Source: Patescibacteria group bacterium | GTDB lineage: Bacteria > Patescibacteriota > Patescibacteriia > 2-12-FULL-60-25 | NCBI GenBank assembly: GCA_018830085.1 | Contig: JAHJSR010000069.1 | Span: 1 to 38,170, forward strand | Direction of reading: 5' to 3' | DNA: 38,170 bases | Shown: piece after piece, positions 27,901-35,565 of the stretch | How the letters are laid out: each line of letters starts with the position of its first letter | Numbering within the stretch: position 1 is the stretch's first letter | Translations under genes and position numbers: made by a program | Notes under the pieces: model-generated | What the model was told of the DNA's origin: nothing | The model's database searches: none | The model's input: only the letters and a program-made list of their open reading frames with translations

Positions 27901-30414
27901 TTGGTCGTCAAAGCACAGCCTTATATCGGCGGCCTTTGTGAGCACCCGCCTTGTCAGGTTCAGTGTGGAGGTGGGGATTGTCTAACACTTGCAGATGCTA
28001 CGACCGTGACTTGTAAACAATTAGGTTATGATTATGCGATTAATGATGTATTTAATCGATCAATTATTATAAAAGACGCAACCAAAGCCAGTGCTTACCG
28101 AATTTCACCAGAAAGCTCAAAGCATGGTCTGAAACCCATAAGACTAATAACCGACAATGCTAAAAACAATCTTCTCAATCGTCTTTATTATAATTGTGGT
28201 TTGATGGATTCAGAGATCGTTAATAATAGTTGTACCGGAATACCAAATTGTACGCCTTTTGGTGTACGTCTTTTCTGGAGGCCACAAAATGATTGGCCCG
28301 AGACTCAAGCATTTTGGCAATGTGTAAACAAAGAAGGTTTGTTGAATGGTTTTGGCATGGATGGTGAACCTAATGACAAGCCAGTTTGTACTCAGGGTTG
28401 TCTACCTGGAGGCTGTGGTCGTTGTTCCGAAGAGCCGGGTAATGGTGAAATTCATGGTTATGTACTAGACAGAATATGGCTACAGGCTGTTCCTGGAGCT
28501 AGGGTAAGCCTGGTTTATCGTGGAATTGTGGTTGATCAAACAGATACTGGTCTAGATGGTGAATATACTTTTAGCGGTCTCAATACACGTAGTGAGTGTG
28601 ACAAATATAAGATAATAATTGATAAGTATGATGATAATATTTGTACTGATATAAAGGCCAACCGTCCTGCGAATGGCTGTTTGCGTGACATGACGGGTGA
28701 CTTTAATCGTATAGTTGATGAGGGTAAAAATGGTGGCTATTGGTCTTATGAGACAGATGAATTTTCTGTAGAAAGCTTCCCTTGGCAAGAGGCATTGGGC
28801 TTGATTTACATATATCCAAAACCAGCCAAAGGTGAGGGATATGTCGCCTATGGCCGCCCAACGCTGGTAGATGAATTAGGTTGGTCTGATTTACAAAATT
28901 GTTTAAAAACCAAAACGCCGGGCGAATGTCGAGAATACCTTTCTCTATGGTTGCCTTGGAAAAAAGAATGGACACCACATGTTATTTGGCCTTCCAATCA
29001 AGCGCGCTATGTGCCATGGCTTTCAACGCCAAATATGACGGGCGATTCAGCTGGATATGAAACCCTTTGTTCATACAAAGATAGAGGCACCGCGACTAAT
29101 GCATTAGCAGATAATGCCTGTATGCGTGATTATAATTGGTTTAATAACGGGAACTATCAAAATTTAGGTCAACCTCCTTATACAGGGGTAATTTGCCCAA
29201 GTATGAAGTGGGACTGGAATAATGACGCAAATAACAATTGTCCTATGGCTGGCGCTGATGTTTGCTATGATAATTGTACTAATGGGGACGGTGGTGCCTG
29301 GCGTTTGATAAAAGAATGGACCGGTGTAGCCCCGGATGCCATACAATGTCAACAATTTTGTAAAATCAGTTCTTGTCCTACAAAAGATCAAATACTAACT
29401 GGGTGGAATTGGAATCTAAGTGACGACCCATTGATGGCTTTAGATAGATGTAATACGACTTTAAATAGTGCTCAGACAACCGCCTTCTTCCGCTATGCTG
29501 ATCCCGTTAAATTAAATGAGTCATTACCCGATCTAAATGCTAACATCGAAATATATTTTTCAGGTCCTGACTATGAGCCAATAGCCGGAGAGAATGTTTA
29601 TACAGCGGTTGTTCCTAACAATACAGAATTTACCAGCTGGCTAAACAACCAAAACCTTCCTCCAGCCTATGTAAATATGATGAAGACTCTGCAATGTGGA
29701 TCTTCTAATGGCAGTAATCAGCCCTGTGAATCAAATGTTGATACATACATAAATGATTTAGTGGCCAAACAAAAATTTGCTCCAATATCATGGCGCGAGT
29801 ATTGGGCTCGAACTCATACAAAAGTATATATTGCAACTGATAAGGGGCTTCGTGTTATAGAAAATACCAGTAAAACACAAACAAGAAGTGATTTTGAAAA
29901 ACCTTTCTGGCATATCGCTAGCATCTCTCCTAATGGTGCGGTTATTGCTAGTAATCAATGGGAAAAGGTTACTGATGTTGTCCCCAAGGCCATAACTCCT
30001 AACATGCATCTTCAACCAGAAACTACTGAATACTATGGTCTGATGCAGCCAGCTCAAAGAGTTGCTGGCCTAGCATGCTGGAATATGTTTGGCGCTAATT
30101 GTAGATTGGACTTTACGCCAGCTCATCAGGGTGGTGCTAACGAGGGATATCAATGGATTCCGGAAAGTTGGGGCTACGCTTTGCATGCTTGTACTGCGCA
30201 AGGCACTGTACCGGGTGGTCAGGGTTTAGGGGTGCTTAATTACTTCACTCCATTGGCTCCACCGGCAAACAATGATGCCATTTGTAAATTTGTATGGAAT
30301 GCGTATGGCGCTTTAAGTGGAATTACGATCCCGGCAGTTTATGAAAATGGAGTGGATGGTGACGTAAATGAACTTGATCAGTATTTCAAACTTTACGCAC
30401 AAACTAATTGGTAA
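18898..30414 (+). CDS. Giant (~3838 aa) T4SS-pilin-anchored multidomain surface protein (Big_5-like, IPT/TIG, DUF4215-like Cys-rich repeats, pseudopilin-like segment, CNA-B/SpaA-like segment)
   Basis: ATG overlaps previous stop (ATGA). Signal peptide plus AGIINVVLGLLGIIFLVLILYAGFLWMTSGGDSAKVDKAKAYLRNAIIGLVIIITSWG; Gly/Ser linker; about four TIG units (ILDVQPLSGKEGTYVSIWGDNFG etc.); about 13 CGNG..E.GE.CD.G motifs; GEIHGYVLDRIWLQAVPGARVSLVYRGIVVDQTDTGLDGEYTFSGL. Confidence 0.8.
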   Translation: MISRNFFAAIAVIFSLFVGGFSALPVQAQVDPGLNAVGNTVVLTDTDPRTIAAGIINVVLGLLGIIFLVLILYAGFLWMTSGGDSAKVDKAKAYLRNAIIGLVIIITSWGIATFVINSLLNATGGGGGGTGGSGGGGSGGGGFGGGTTDVFRVAASSPQGSVPNADLIVRILFNKDVSAGSLGELQISPAVNGNWIIDPSNPKRVFFTPADPCPINPQKTCFAFNTSYTVTVGSNFKSAANEDIRCGGFYPDCTFNFTAGDSVDMQAPQVDILNLYDGKSVPIDSAIEVKAHASDDAGISSMEWSEGGIVFASEGPTVSPSPKEFEASGYWDTLGLVPKQNYTITVESNDLDSNTGQDSVNVIVLAQHCFDSAQNEDETGVDCGGVDCLSCGGGTCTQNNQCASGLCLNGSCIEQPVILDVQPLSGKEGTYVSIWGDNFGDTGSVTFLGPPEVTAQAPQACLAAGATTWSPHYVLVEVPTGAASGALKLTNSNSGLADQTDDSNGPNFTFQLTNEELPGLCQINPTSGQPGINATLIGANFGAQKGLVGFGNTEISQNTTWAMDNIIFPIPIATPGTYPAWVKNDSGAESNKVPFQLQSPAQTQPAPEIVLVEPASGPRGSYLTITGQRFGSTPGIVYFYDKVEPDKGYVGDSVFPNGCEVGWWKDNQIIIKVPDVPASVTKPAAFEIAIQRADQLYSNRTDFNYTDGAAGPGICSIQPSAGPAGTTVIKLIGEGFGGSGPNSSVTFYENAIATTNSWLNNEIQATVPQNAKTGAVFVDIQGQQSNKVQFTVANCTTNASICSSGETCCPDGSCTSGVCAQQSFTATYAWQFSTGVIPQAPEVIEYCDTSGQQLQLPSPSPWIQQQGGDAVCVNPKPTMGIMFNLPIAWSTPQNPLNLKELFKLKKCTGSGADPCAATNLEDVAITDINNSHIVTPQGTAMDYVTFTPEQNLDPDTYYYVFVSTDVHSADLEYGDYMQERINCPEADLGYCYQFKTKPQSDICQVAGVYIAPDKATVQGDELQQFIAMPVQDGGICNLLNGKDFNWDWTINPNNKAWLEDPSISDFYKQEIRSGMQEAINPPVAINAKELISGKDGDAELYIRFIEPRIMAKFPDCDTACANIGLWAQFNTSLWSDNPTPPFANSVLAKDPQGRYKNVKLFKCENENCLLEKQEEVPIDVYLDKDTDIAGFEGIEYSRVRILPIISLNQATYYRVWFGGGAADSIASKYGVRMAEPYEWSFRTKLDNAVCEPDRVSVMPKRVIEDKIGDSELFTSAVYGPPDACSAGGQLLKTNKSFVWTFPQSPQNIASWVFSPPSQIDADGDLPSGCSADCKPLGSDGIFKALAQCGNGIVETTDGNYCDPNTNTTKAGQSCVLMPTASGAGEQCDKQGNSWGVCDPASCLWKSVPGGTCGNGIIEYAAGEMCDPGLRCFDLDSAYTAIEGSPCNSQAAIDQCTSGGGVCEIREFYGCTAGCRNLGASAVVGTTCGEGTIGLGEDCDLGNFNGTGGCSLNCLHTGSSPNIQSVCGNAVLEPGETCEAPTINDAVPSWCDSSKCINKGTLACQNSADPNCCGNNQKDNGEDCDDGYPSGGDGCSASCLYEGASWSYPSPSFCGNGRLENGEACEVNAATDRVIKENIPNTGTIIGAGDGKLDPKQLAQIIGVGTLDANNVSETQVQSGYEGVVGVANYGVRCGFTSESECGAGSGLDEFGCCAPRPELLPNSQYPKGSGICRNTVIKAEFKTPMNAQSVVGNFIIAKEMIAGTTACPDGSEELASNMEPPQTVWQWIVYGWHKVVTWFKGEPAQAIWCTKQVSGSLSSVGTSTTQYIYHLNTALDPNTRYIVRFAADSNLDDNTRTENKSGIKTDRGVVTSADSGNDPANPANNWRFTWSFTTGADICRINSVVVDDLNKESPGFFKKSQETHLFQAIARALYNGSAQEISQTNEYAWEWQPWIVNDPELARTDDNPIKTSPESLSLITSLNKNGSAMLFASLKIITDTLDPNNTTQGSYVEGAMPITVFICDYPWPPINPNGTYSVFKDHEDSSLLATGPYFNFQTMYCRDHENGVLPILTPHLIDKSASDDELGILRQYLFTYEDPPAFKGDGIGIRLFQNPYHYTPLEWYHVQGFIGNPEQLKIDGYEAVRDGGTVYVAFPNTQGLDQNIYQNILVISHNVNASAVTQQIFDQLLNNMVFNINFDFDNSNVCVLGGQTGIQGGEAYIDPITQQSILCVSDWDCLTHNPDLRCASLKYKLRHDMQRLVDFKEITAAAEQYKATNGKYPTMAQGTFLPSQTNSLWPSWTEKLSADLGITMPIDPVNRFVSCGFCKHSSEDVQTDLPCLTDTDCPDAYFCEARDGYDPLTCWNTVAREFKCPYIDDDLTQQFDTYSSQEPFAPSRFYKYRSFDGGQRFELAANFEVAPMSFDPITKDTVNWWTPSYPTELRQCVTDSPLSNGRFCTTIDDCKPCINPSSPTCTAVAPANSCKPVGYRWSFKNICNNDIYGETAICGDGIKGLVCSGSGNGCKANTDCPSGETCSAVEFCELGETKLVDCDYQGSNDGFKLQVCQDCKQWVDDPNLSLCRQKVECGNGRVDGTCSVSGKSCSLNTDCDSGEACQLQEVCDDGVLNGTYGHCNTTCKGIDKYCGDGKLNPGEDCDRGSDPAFGNGAWCSNLQECYQGTGKEVAYGQTCNLGCTGHAPYCGDGKVNGSESCDGNILTTAKAICRDGVNKNLPCNEDSDCDSSGTYCGTNGVPAWALHSAIKYQTCENLTLNRCATGAKICLAPNQYQMVDGLMMFESQFPTPNNYRSCSTDTGCNAGESCLPLNLLRGCNNDTECTAGGSAGVCRAYQTEHVRSCQDPNPQNANQCQFEDYWSTCKLAQYCGNGIKEVDEECDLGTGNGYDKACLPTCQLNTCGDGYLHLNVEECDNGADNGKSTCSAQYGATCNDCSQQCKILAKAGGYCGNQKKETGEQCDGNITVNLPPPNPTNHISPVDILESAINADPLVVKAQPYIGGLCEHPPCQVQCGGGDCLTLADATTVTCKQLGYDYAINDVFNRSIIIKDATKASAYRISPESSKHGLKPIRLITDNAKNNLLNRLYYNCGLMDSEIVNNSCTGIPNCTPFGVRLFWRPQNDWPETQAFWQCVNKEGLLNGFGMDGEPNDKPVCTQGCLPGGCGRCSEEPGNGEIHGYVLDRIWLQAVPGARVSLVYRGIVVDQTDTGLDGEYTFSGLNTRSECDKYKIIIDKYDDNICTDIKANRPANGCLRDMTGDFNRIVDEGKNGGYWSYETDEFSVESFPWQEALGLIYIYPKPAKGEGYVAYGRPTLVDELGWSDLQNCLKTKTPGECREYLSLWLPWKKEWTPHVIWPSNQARYVPWLSTPNMTGDSAGYETLCSYKDRGTATNALADNACMRDYNWFNNGNYQNLGQPPYTGVICPSMKWDWNNDANNNCPMAGADVCYDNCTNGDGGAWRLIKEWTGVAPDAIQCQQFCKISSCPTKDQILTGWNWNLSDDPLMALDRCNTTLNSAQTTAFFRYADPVKLNESLPDLNANIEIYFSGPDYEPIAGENVYTAVVPNNTEFTSWLNNQNLPPAYVNMMKTLQCGSSNGSNQPCESNVDTYINDLVAKQKFAPISWREYWARTHTKVYIATDKGLRVIENTSKTQTRSDFEKPFWHIASISPNGAVIASNQWEKVTDVVPKAITPNMHLQPETTEYYGLMQPAQRVAGLACWNMFGANCRLDFTPAHQGGANEGYQWIPESWGYALHACTAQGTVPGGQGLGVLNYFTPLAPPANNDAICKFVWNAYGALSGITIPAVYENGVDGDVNELDQYFKLYAQTNW

Positions 30415-30416
30415 CT

Positions 30417-30680
30417 ATGTCAAAAACTCTTATTTGGATTATTGCAGCAGTAATTGCATCATTCATAATAATTACAACGGTAGTTTTGGTTTTACGTGCG
30501 CGTGATTCTGGCGTAAAAATTCCATTTGTAAATAATCAATCGACCTCAAGCGAGAATAATGAAAATTTATACGACCCACCTTCGGATTTTAGTTCTCAAG
30601 ATGACAATCCTCCCATACCCATGAATGCTTCAGCGACAATCGATTTCATTCCATTAACACTACCTTCAACGCTAAGATAA
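30417..30680 (+). CDS. Small single-TM protein
   Basis: MSKTLIWIIAAVIASFIIITTVVLVLRARDSG...; ATG 3 nt after the preceding stop codon. Confidence 0.6.
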   Translation: MSKTLIWIIAAVIASFIIITTVVLVLRARDSGVKIPFVNNQSTSSENNENLYDPPSDFSSQDDNPPIPMNASATIDFIPLTLPSTLR

Positions 30681-30706
30681 TTGCTAGCCTAAACAATACT
30701 AAAAAT

Positions 30707-31876
30707 ATGTTTGATTCTGTACCAAATAATTTGCCAATAGAGCCAAAGACACCAGAGGTTCCTAATCAGCCACCAATGCAGGTAGAAAATAGCGAGTCAG
30801 CTATTAACATTAGTGGCAAAAAAGAGCCAGAGGATATTTTTGCAGATGTGGACCATTCTTCTAATACCACTCCACCGCAAGCTTCGGCTCCTGTTCAACC
30901 ATTACCACCTTCAGGTGGATTTCCTTGGAGAGTGGTTTTGGGAATCGGCATACCCCTTATCGTTATAGGTTTAGGTATTGGTGGATGGTACGTTTATAAA
31001 TCATTCGAAACAGCAACCGGAACAGATCAGCCAATTGCTATTGATTCACAGCCTACGAGTATTCCTTTAACCGCAGAACCAGTAAATGAGGCTGTAGAAA
31101 AAGATATGATTCCAGCTCCTAGCGAAGATGGTTTAGCGGCATCTCAAGCGACTATGACATTATTGCAAGCGCAGGCAGAAAAGGAACAGCAAGCCATGGA
31201 ACAGAGTCCAGAAGATGCAATGATGCAAGGTATGGTTACAACAACTGCAAATGATAAAGCCGAGGCGACTGATGTTTCAATGCAAACAAGGTCAACTGCA
31301 CCACCATTAACTGCACCGGAAAATGGACTTGGGCCTTTGGTTATTGGATTGGATACAGATAAAGATGGATTAACAAACTCTGAGGAATTATTGTTAGGGA
31401 CCGACCCAAATATGGTGGATAGTGACGGTGATGGTTATGAGGATGCGGCAGAGTTGGGTAACGGCTATGATCCAGCCAGCAGAGGAACGACTCTTCAGAG
31501 TTCATCATATATTGCGCCACTCACGATAGGAGTTTTAAATAGTTTGATGCCAGCCGCTTGGACTAAAAAACCTGGCACCTCTGGCTCTGTAATAATTGAA
31601 ACGGGTACACCAGCATCAATTACAGTAAACACAGATCCATACTCTGATAGCAAGCCTTTGTTGGAGTGGTTAATTGCCAAATACCCAGGAACTAAAGGGG
31701 GAGACTTTGAGGTTGGTAAAAATGTTTCAGGTTATGATGTGGTATACTCTAAAGACAAAACCACCGCTTGGTTGTTAAAGGGTAACACGGTTTATACTTT
31801 TCGTTATGCAACTAATGGAAGTGAGACCATTGATTATCAAAATGTATTTATCCTAATGGTTGAAAATTCCAAATAA
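30707..31876 (+). CDS. Membrane-anchored protein with thrombospondin type 3-like Ca2+-binding repeats (paralog A)
   Basis: TM VVLGIGIPLIVIGLGIGGWYVY; DTDKDGLTNSEELLLGTDPNMVDSDGDGYEDAAEL; globular C-terminal domain. Confidence 0.8.
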   Translation: MFDSVPNNLPIEPKTPEVPNQPPMQVENSESAINISGKKEPEDIFADVDHSSNTTPPQASAPVQPLPPSGGFPWRVVLGIGIPLIVIGLGIGGWYVYKSFETATGTDQPIAIDSQPTSIPLTAEPVNEAVEKDMIPAPSEDGLAASQATMTLLQAQAEKEQQAMEQSPEDAMMQGMVTTTANDKAEATDVSMQTRSTAPPLTAPENGLGPLVIGLDTDKDGLTNSEELLLGTDPNMVDSDGDGYEDAAELGNGYDPASRGTTLQSSSYIAPLTIGVLNSLMPAAWTKKPGTSGSVIIETGTPASITVNTDPYSDSKPLLEWLIAKYPGTKGGDFEVGKNVSGYDVVYSKDKTTAWLLKGNTVYTFRYATNGSETIDYQNVFILMVENSK

Positions 31877-31892
31877 TTCAAATTTAATCCGT

Positions 31893-33299
31893 ATGCCAGA
31901 AGAACCGCAACAAAACAATTCAACAACTGATGTTGAGCCGGTAAAAAAAGTTAGTGCCGGTAAATCCGAGATTCATGTTATTCCGGATCAATTTTATGGC
32001 GCGGCACTTAAAACAAAGCTACAAGAAGTTAATAAAGGCGAAGAGCCCAATACGACAAATTCTAGTGCAAAAAAGAGCAGCTTACCAATCATAATAGGTA
32101 TAGTTATTTTTTTGGTGATTTTATTGGCTGGTGGTTATTTTGTTTACATAAATAAGGATGTACTTTTCGCGCCAAAAACCCCAGTTGAACCAGTTGTTGT
32201 TACAGAGCCGGTAGAACCTCCGCCAGTAGTTGTGATACCTCCTCCAAGTGCTCCAAGTAATTTACAAGCAACATCAACCAGTCCGCGCAGCGTCACAATT
32301 ACATGGACTGACACCTCGGATAATGAAGCTGCTTTCAGAATAGAGCGCAGACCAGAAAGTCAAACTATTTTTCAAAGAATTACGGATCTTCCTCCTAATA
32401 GCACAACGTTTCAAGATAACTCTGTACAAGCTAGTTCTACTTATTATTATCGTATAATTTCCCGCAACGACTCTGGCGAGTCCGAAGGTGGTAACGAAGT
32501 TATGGCGATCACTCAAGCTTTACCACCTCCACCACCAGAACAAGAGCCGCTTCCTCCAGCTGGGTTGGATTCTGATAGTGATGGCATCTCTGATTTAGAA
32601 GAAGCGATTTTTGCAGCCGATCCACGTAATCCTGATACGGATGGGGATGGATTCTTAGATGGTAATGAGGTTTTTAATTTGTATAATCCCAACGGTCGAG
32701 CTCCTGCAAAATTGGCTGAAAGTGGCTTGTTAAAGACAGTAGATGCTAGTTTAGGGTGGAGTTTTATGATTCCAAAAGCCTGGCAGTATACTTTAGATCT
32801 ACCTGATGGATCAGCGGCCACAGTTGTAACCGGACATGGAGAACGTTTTGTAGTCTCAATAAAACAAAACAAAGAAAAAACGCCTGTAATTGATTGGTAT
32901 TTAGCTAATTTTCCAGAAGTCGAAAAATCACGTTTACTTTTATACAAATCCAAAGGAGGATACTCGGGTATAATTGGACCAGATTTGCTTACAACGTATA
33001 TCCCTTGGGATGATGTGATTTATGTGTTTACTTATGATATGCAAGATCAGCCGTTTATTAATTACCGTACATTATATTCAATGATATTAAATTCCTTGGT
33101 TTTATCAGGACTTGATCAAAAAGTCGTACCAGCTGGAACGGGGCAGCTTCCATTTGAACCCGCAGCCAATGCCGTCGGTGAGTCAACTCAGCCGATTTCT
33201 GTCGAACAGGCAACGTCATCTCAAGCCGAACAGATGCCGGAAGTGTTTCCTTCGTCAGAATCAGCTACACCGGAAGCCACAAGTACAGAAAATCAATAA
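31893..33299 (+). CDS. Membrane-anchored protein with FN3-like domain and thrombospondin type 3-like repeats (paralog B)
   Basis: TM LPIIIGIVIFLVILLAGGYFVYI; APSNLQATSTSPRSVTITWTDTSDNEAAFRIERR (FN3); DSDSDGISDLEEAIFAADPRNPDTDGDGFLDGNEV; C-terminal domain resembling paralog A. Confidence 0.8.
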   Translation: MPEEPQQNNSTTDVEPVKKVSAGKSEIHVIPDQFYGAALKTKLQEVNKGEEPNTTNSSAKKSSLPIIIGIVIFLVILLAGGYFVYINKDVLFAPKTPVEPVVVTEPVEPPPVVVIPPPSAPSNLQATSTSPRSVTITWTDTSDNEAAFRIERRPESQTIFQRITDLPPNSTTFQDNSVQASSTYYYRIISRNDSGESEGGNEVMAITQALPPPPPEQEPLPPAGLDSDSDGISDLEEAIFAADPRNPDTDGDGFLDGNEVFNLYNPNGRAPAKLAESGLLKTVDASLGWSFMIPKAWQYTLDLPDGSAATVVTGHGERFVVSIKQNKEKTPVIDWYLANFPEVEKSRLLLYKSKGGYSGIIGPDLLTTYIPWDDVIYVFTYDMQDQPFINYRTLYSMILNSLVLSGLDQKVVPAGTGQLPFEPAANAVGESTQPISVEQATSSQAEQMPEVFPSSESATPEATSTENQ

Positions 33300-33304
33300 T
33301 CATC

Positions 33305-33730
33305 ATGCAGAAACTAGATTTAGTCATACACGGTAGAGTGCCGATCGAGTTTTCAGAAGGTGAGCTATCTCATATTTTTAAAACAACAATGCAAGTAATA
33401 AAAAAACAAAACGGAATATTTGGTCTCGCATTTTTAAACCAATTAGCTATGGCTAAGCTTAATAAGCAATATCATGGTGGTAAAGGAGCTACAGACGTAC
33501 TCTCTATTGCTTATCAAGATAAAAAAGATAAGAATCTACTAGAAGGAGATATTATGATCTCACCAGTTTTTGTTAAAATCAATGCAAAGAGTCAGAATAT
33601 CCCGTATAAAGAAGAATTAACAAGAGTGCTGATACATGGCATACTGCATATTGCTGGGTTTACTCATTACAAAGATTCTGATCAAAAAAAGATGTTCAGT
33701 CTTCAGGAGAAAATATTAAGTAAAATATGA
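33305..33730 (+). CDS. ybeY: Endoribonuclease YbeY
   Basis: LIHGILHIAGFTHYKDSD (HGxLHxxGxxH metal site), GATDVLSIAY. Confidence 0.9.
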   Translation: MQKLDLVIHGRVPIEFSEGELSHIFKTTMQVIKKQNGIFGLAFLNQLAMAKLNKQYHGGKGATDVLSIAYQDKKDKNLLEGDIMISPVFVKINAKSQNIPYKEELTRVLIHGILHIAGFTHYKDSDQKKMFSLQEKILSKI

Positions 33731-34098
33731 AATTAGGAAAAAAGCTTTGTACTAGTTTTGGACATGCTTGGCAGGGATTGCTGGTAGCTTTTAGGAACGA
33801 ATTTAGTTTTCGACTACAGCTTGTCGCTGCTTTAGCTGTGGGTATCCTAACTTTCCTGTTGCCATTAGAGCGTTGGGAGCGAAGCATTGTAATACTGGTC
33901 ATAGGTGCCGTGCTTGTGTTAGAATTGTTAAACAGTATTGTGGAGAGATTTGTGGATATGGTTAAGCCACGTATTCATGATTATGCAAAGCAGGTTAAAG
34001 ACTTAGCAGCTGCAGCAGTACTAATTATGGCCCTAACATCATTGGTTCTAGCGGGAATCATATTTTGGCCGTATCTTCACTTACTTAAGAGTTTATGA
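33727..34098 (+). CDS. dgkA: Diacylglycerol kinase family protein
   Basis: GLLVAFRNEFSFRLQLVAALAV, VLELLNSIVERFVDMV, KDLAAAAVLI; ATGA overlap with ybeY. Confidence 0.88.
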   Translation: MKLGKKLCTSFGHAWQGLLVAFRNEFSFRLQLVAALAVGILTFLLPLERWERSIVILVIGAVLVLELLNSIVERFVDMVKPRIHDYAKQVKDLAAAAVLIMALTSLVLAGIIFWPYLHLLKSL

Positions 34099-35360
34099 GC
34101 AAAGGTCGTTTAATAGCAGGTTTGGATATTGGTTCTTCGGCAATTAGGATTGTCGCAGGACAGATTTTGCCGTCCTCAGAAAAAGGATTTCAAATTTCTA
34201 TAATTGGGGCAGCTGAGACAAAATCCGAAGGCATAACAAAGGCTAGTATAAGCTCCTTTGAGGATGCTGTCGCATCAGTTTCAGCCTGTCTGGACCAAGC
34301 CGAAAGAATGATAGGCTTACCTATTGACGATGTTTATGTTGGGATCGGGGGAACTCAGATTACCGTTCAAGAAGCCAAAGGTATTGTTGGTGTAAGTCGA
34401 ACCGATCAAACTATCAAACGGGAAGATGTGGTGCGAGCGATAGAGGCAGCAAGAACTTACGCACAAGCCCCAAATTACGAAGTTATACATGTCATACCAA
34501 AGTATTTTACTGTTGATAGCCAAGATCATATAAAAGATCCAGTTGGTATGCAGGGCATCAGGCTTGAGGCTGAAGTAAAGATTATTCAAGGTTTATCAAA
34601 TCACTTACGAAATTTTACAAAAGCTGTTTTTAGGACAAAATTAGATATAGCCGAGCTGGTTTATTCTCCGCTCGCCGCGGCTGAAGCTGTTTGCAATAAG
34701 CGCCAAAAAGAACTTGGTGTTTGTGTGATTTCTTTAGGTGCGGCCACTACAAGCATGTCGGTTTATGAAGATAATGAATTAGTTCATGCGGCAACATTTT
34801 CCGTGGGCTCCGATCATTTAACTTCAGATTTGGTTTATACTCTTCGCACATCATTCGAAGTCGCCGAGCGTTTAAAACGTGCTCGTGGCAATGCAAATCC
34901 CAAAGCTTATCCTGACAGTGAAAGCGTTGATCTTAAGGATTTTGGCTCAGAAGTTAGCGAGGAAGTTCAATTGCCTTTTATTGCGGAAGTTCTAGAAGCT
35001 AGAGTTGAAGAAATTTTTGAAAAAGTTGAAGCCGAATTAAAAAAGATAGATAGGTCGGGTATGTTACCTGCGGGTATTATTTTAACTGGTGGTGGTGCTA
35101 AACTACCAGGTATTGCGGAAATCGCACGTGGAGTCTTTCATCTACCAGCTACAGTGGGTGTATCTCATTTAGATAGCTCTATGCCAGAATTAGTACAAGA
35201 TCCCGCTTTTAGCACTGCAGTGGGTCTAGTTATGTGGGGTTATGAGGAAGAAAAAGAGGATGGAAAAGAGGCTTATTCCAAGCCTATGAAGAGTATGGGT
35301 AATATTTTTTCCAAAGTAACAGATCCAGTAAAAAGGATTTTTAAGAGTTTCATGCCATAG
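34095..35360 (+). CDS. ftsA: Cell division protein FtsA
   Basis: LIAGLDIGSSAIRIVAGQ, VYVGIGGTQI, GMLPAGIILTGGGAKLPGIAEIA; C-terminal amphipathic FSKVTDPVKRIFKSFMP; adjacent to ftsZ. Confidence 0.92.
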   Translation: MSKGRLIAGLDIGSSAIRIVAGQILPSSEKGFQISIIGAAETKSEGITKASISSFEDAVASVSACLDQAERMIGLPIDDVYVGIGGTQITVQEAKGIVGVSRTDQTIKREDVVRAIEAARTYAQAPNYEVIHVIPKYFTVDSQDHIKDPVGMQGIRLEAEVKIIQGLSNHLRNFTKAVFRTKLDIAELVYSPLAAAEAVCNKRQKELGVCVISLGAATTSMSVYEDNELVHAATFSVGSDHLTSDLVYTLRTSFEVAERLKRARGNANPKAYPDSESVDLKDFGSEVSEEVQLPFIAEVLEARVEEIFEKVEAELKKIDRSGMLPAGIILTGGGAKLPGIAEIARGVFHLPATVGVSHLDSSMPELVQDPAFSTAVGLVMWGYEEEKEDGKEAYSKPMKSMGNIFSKVTDPVKRIFKSFMP

Positions 35361-35420
35361 TGATCAATATTAGAAAATACCTATAAATCAAAAATAATCG
35401 CTTAAATATAAGCAAATCAA

Positions 35421-35446
35421 AAAGACCTTCCACGGTCTTTATTTCT
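35421..35446 (+). terminator. Putative intrinsic terminator after ftsA
   Basis: AAAGACC-ttccac-GGTCTTT hairpin followed by atttctt. Confidence 0.55.
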
Positions 35447-35471
35447 TGGTATTGACAATTACAAATAATGC

Positions 35472-35500
35472 TTGACTAACCACGTATCGGCGGTTATGCT
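35472..35500 (+). promoter_or_regulatory. Putative ftsZ promoter TTGACT-N17-TATGCT
   Basis: TTGACT 35472-35477, 17-nt spacer, TATGCT 35495-35500; a second -10-like TATACT lies at 35554-35559, 6 nt from the ATG. Confidence 0.5.
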
Positions 35501-35565
35501 TTTTTTATTAAAGAGCAAGTTTTTGGCTCAATCAATTGCTTTTGTACAAATTTTATACTCAATGT

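Noticed and set aside
18898-30414. Assembly chimera as explanation of the giant ORF
   Set aside because: Single frame open for 11.5 kb, consistent codon usage by eye and homogeneous domain style; cannot be fully excluded without reads.
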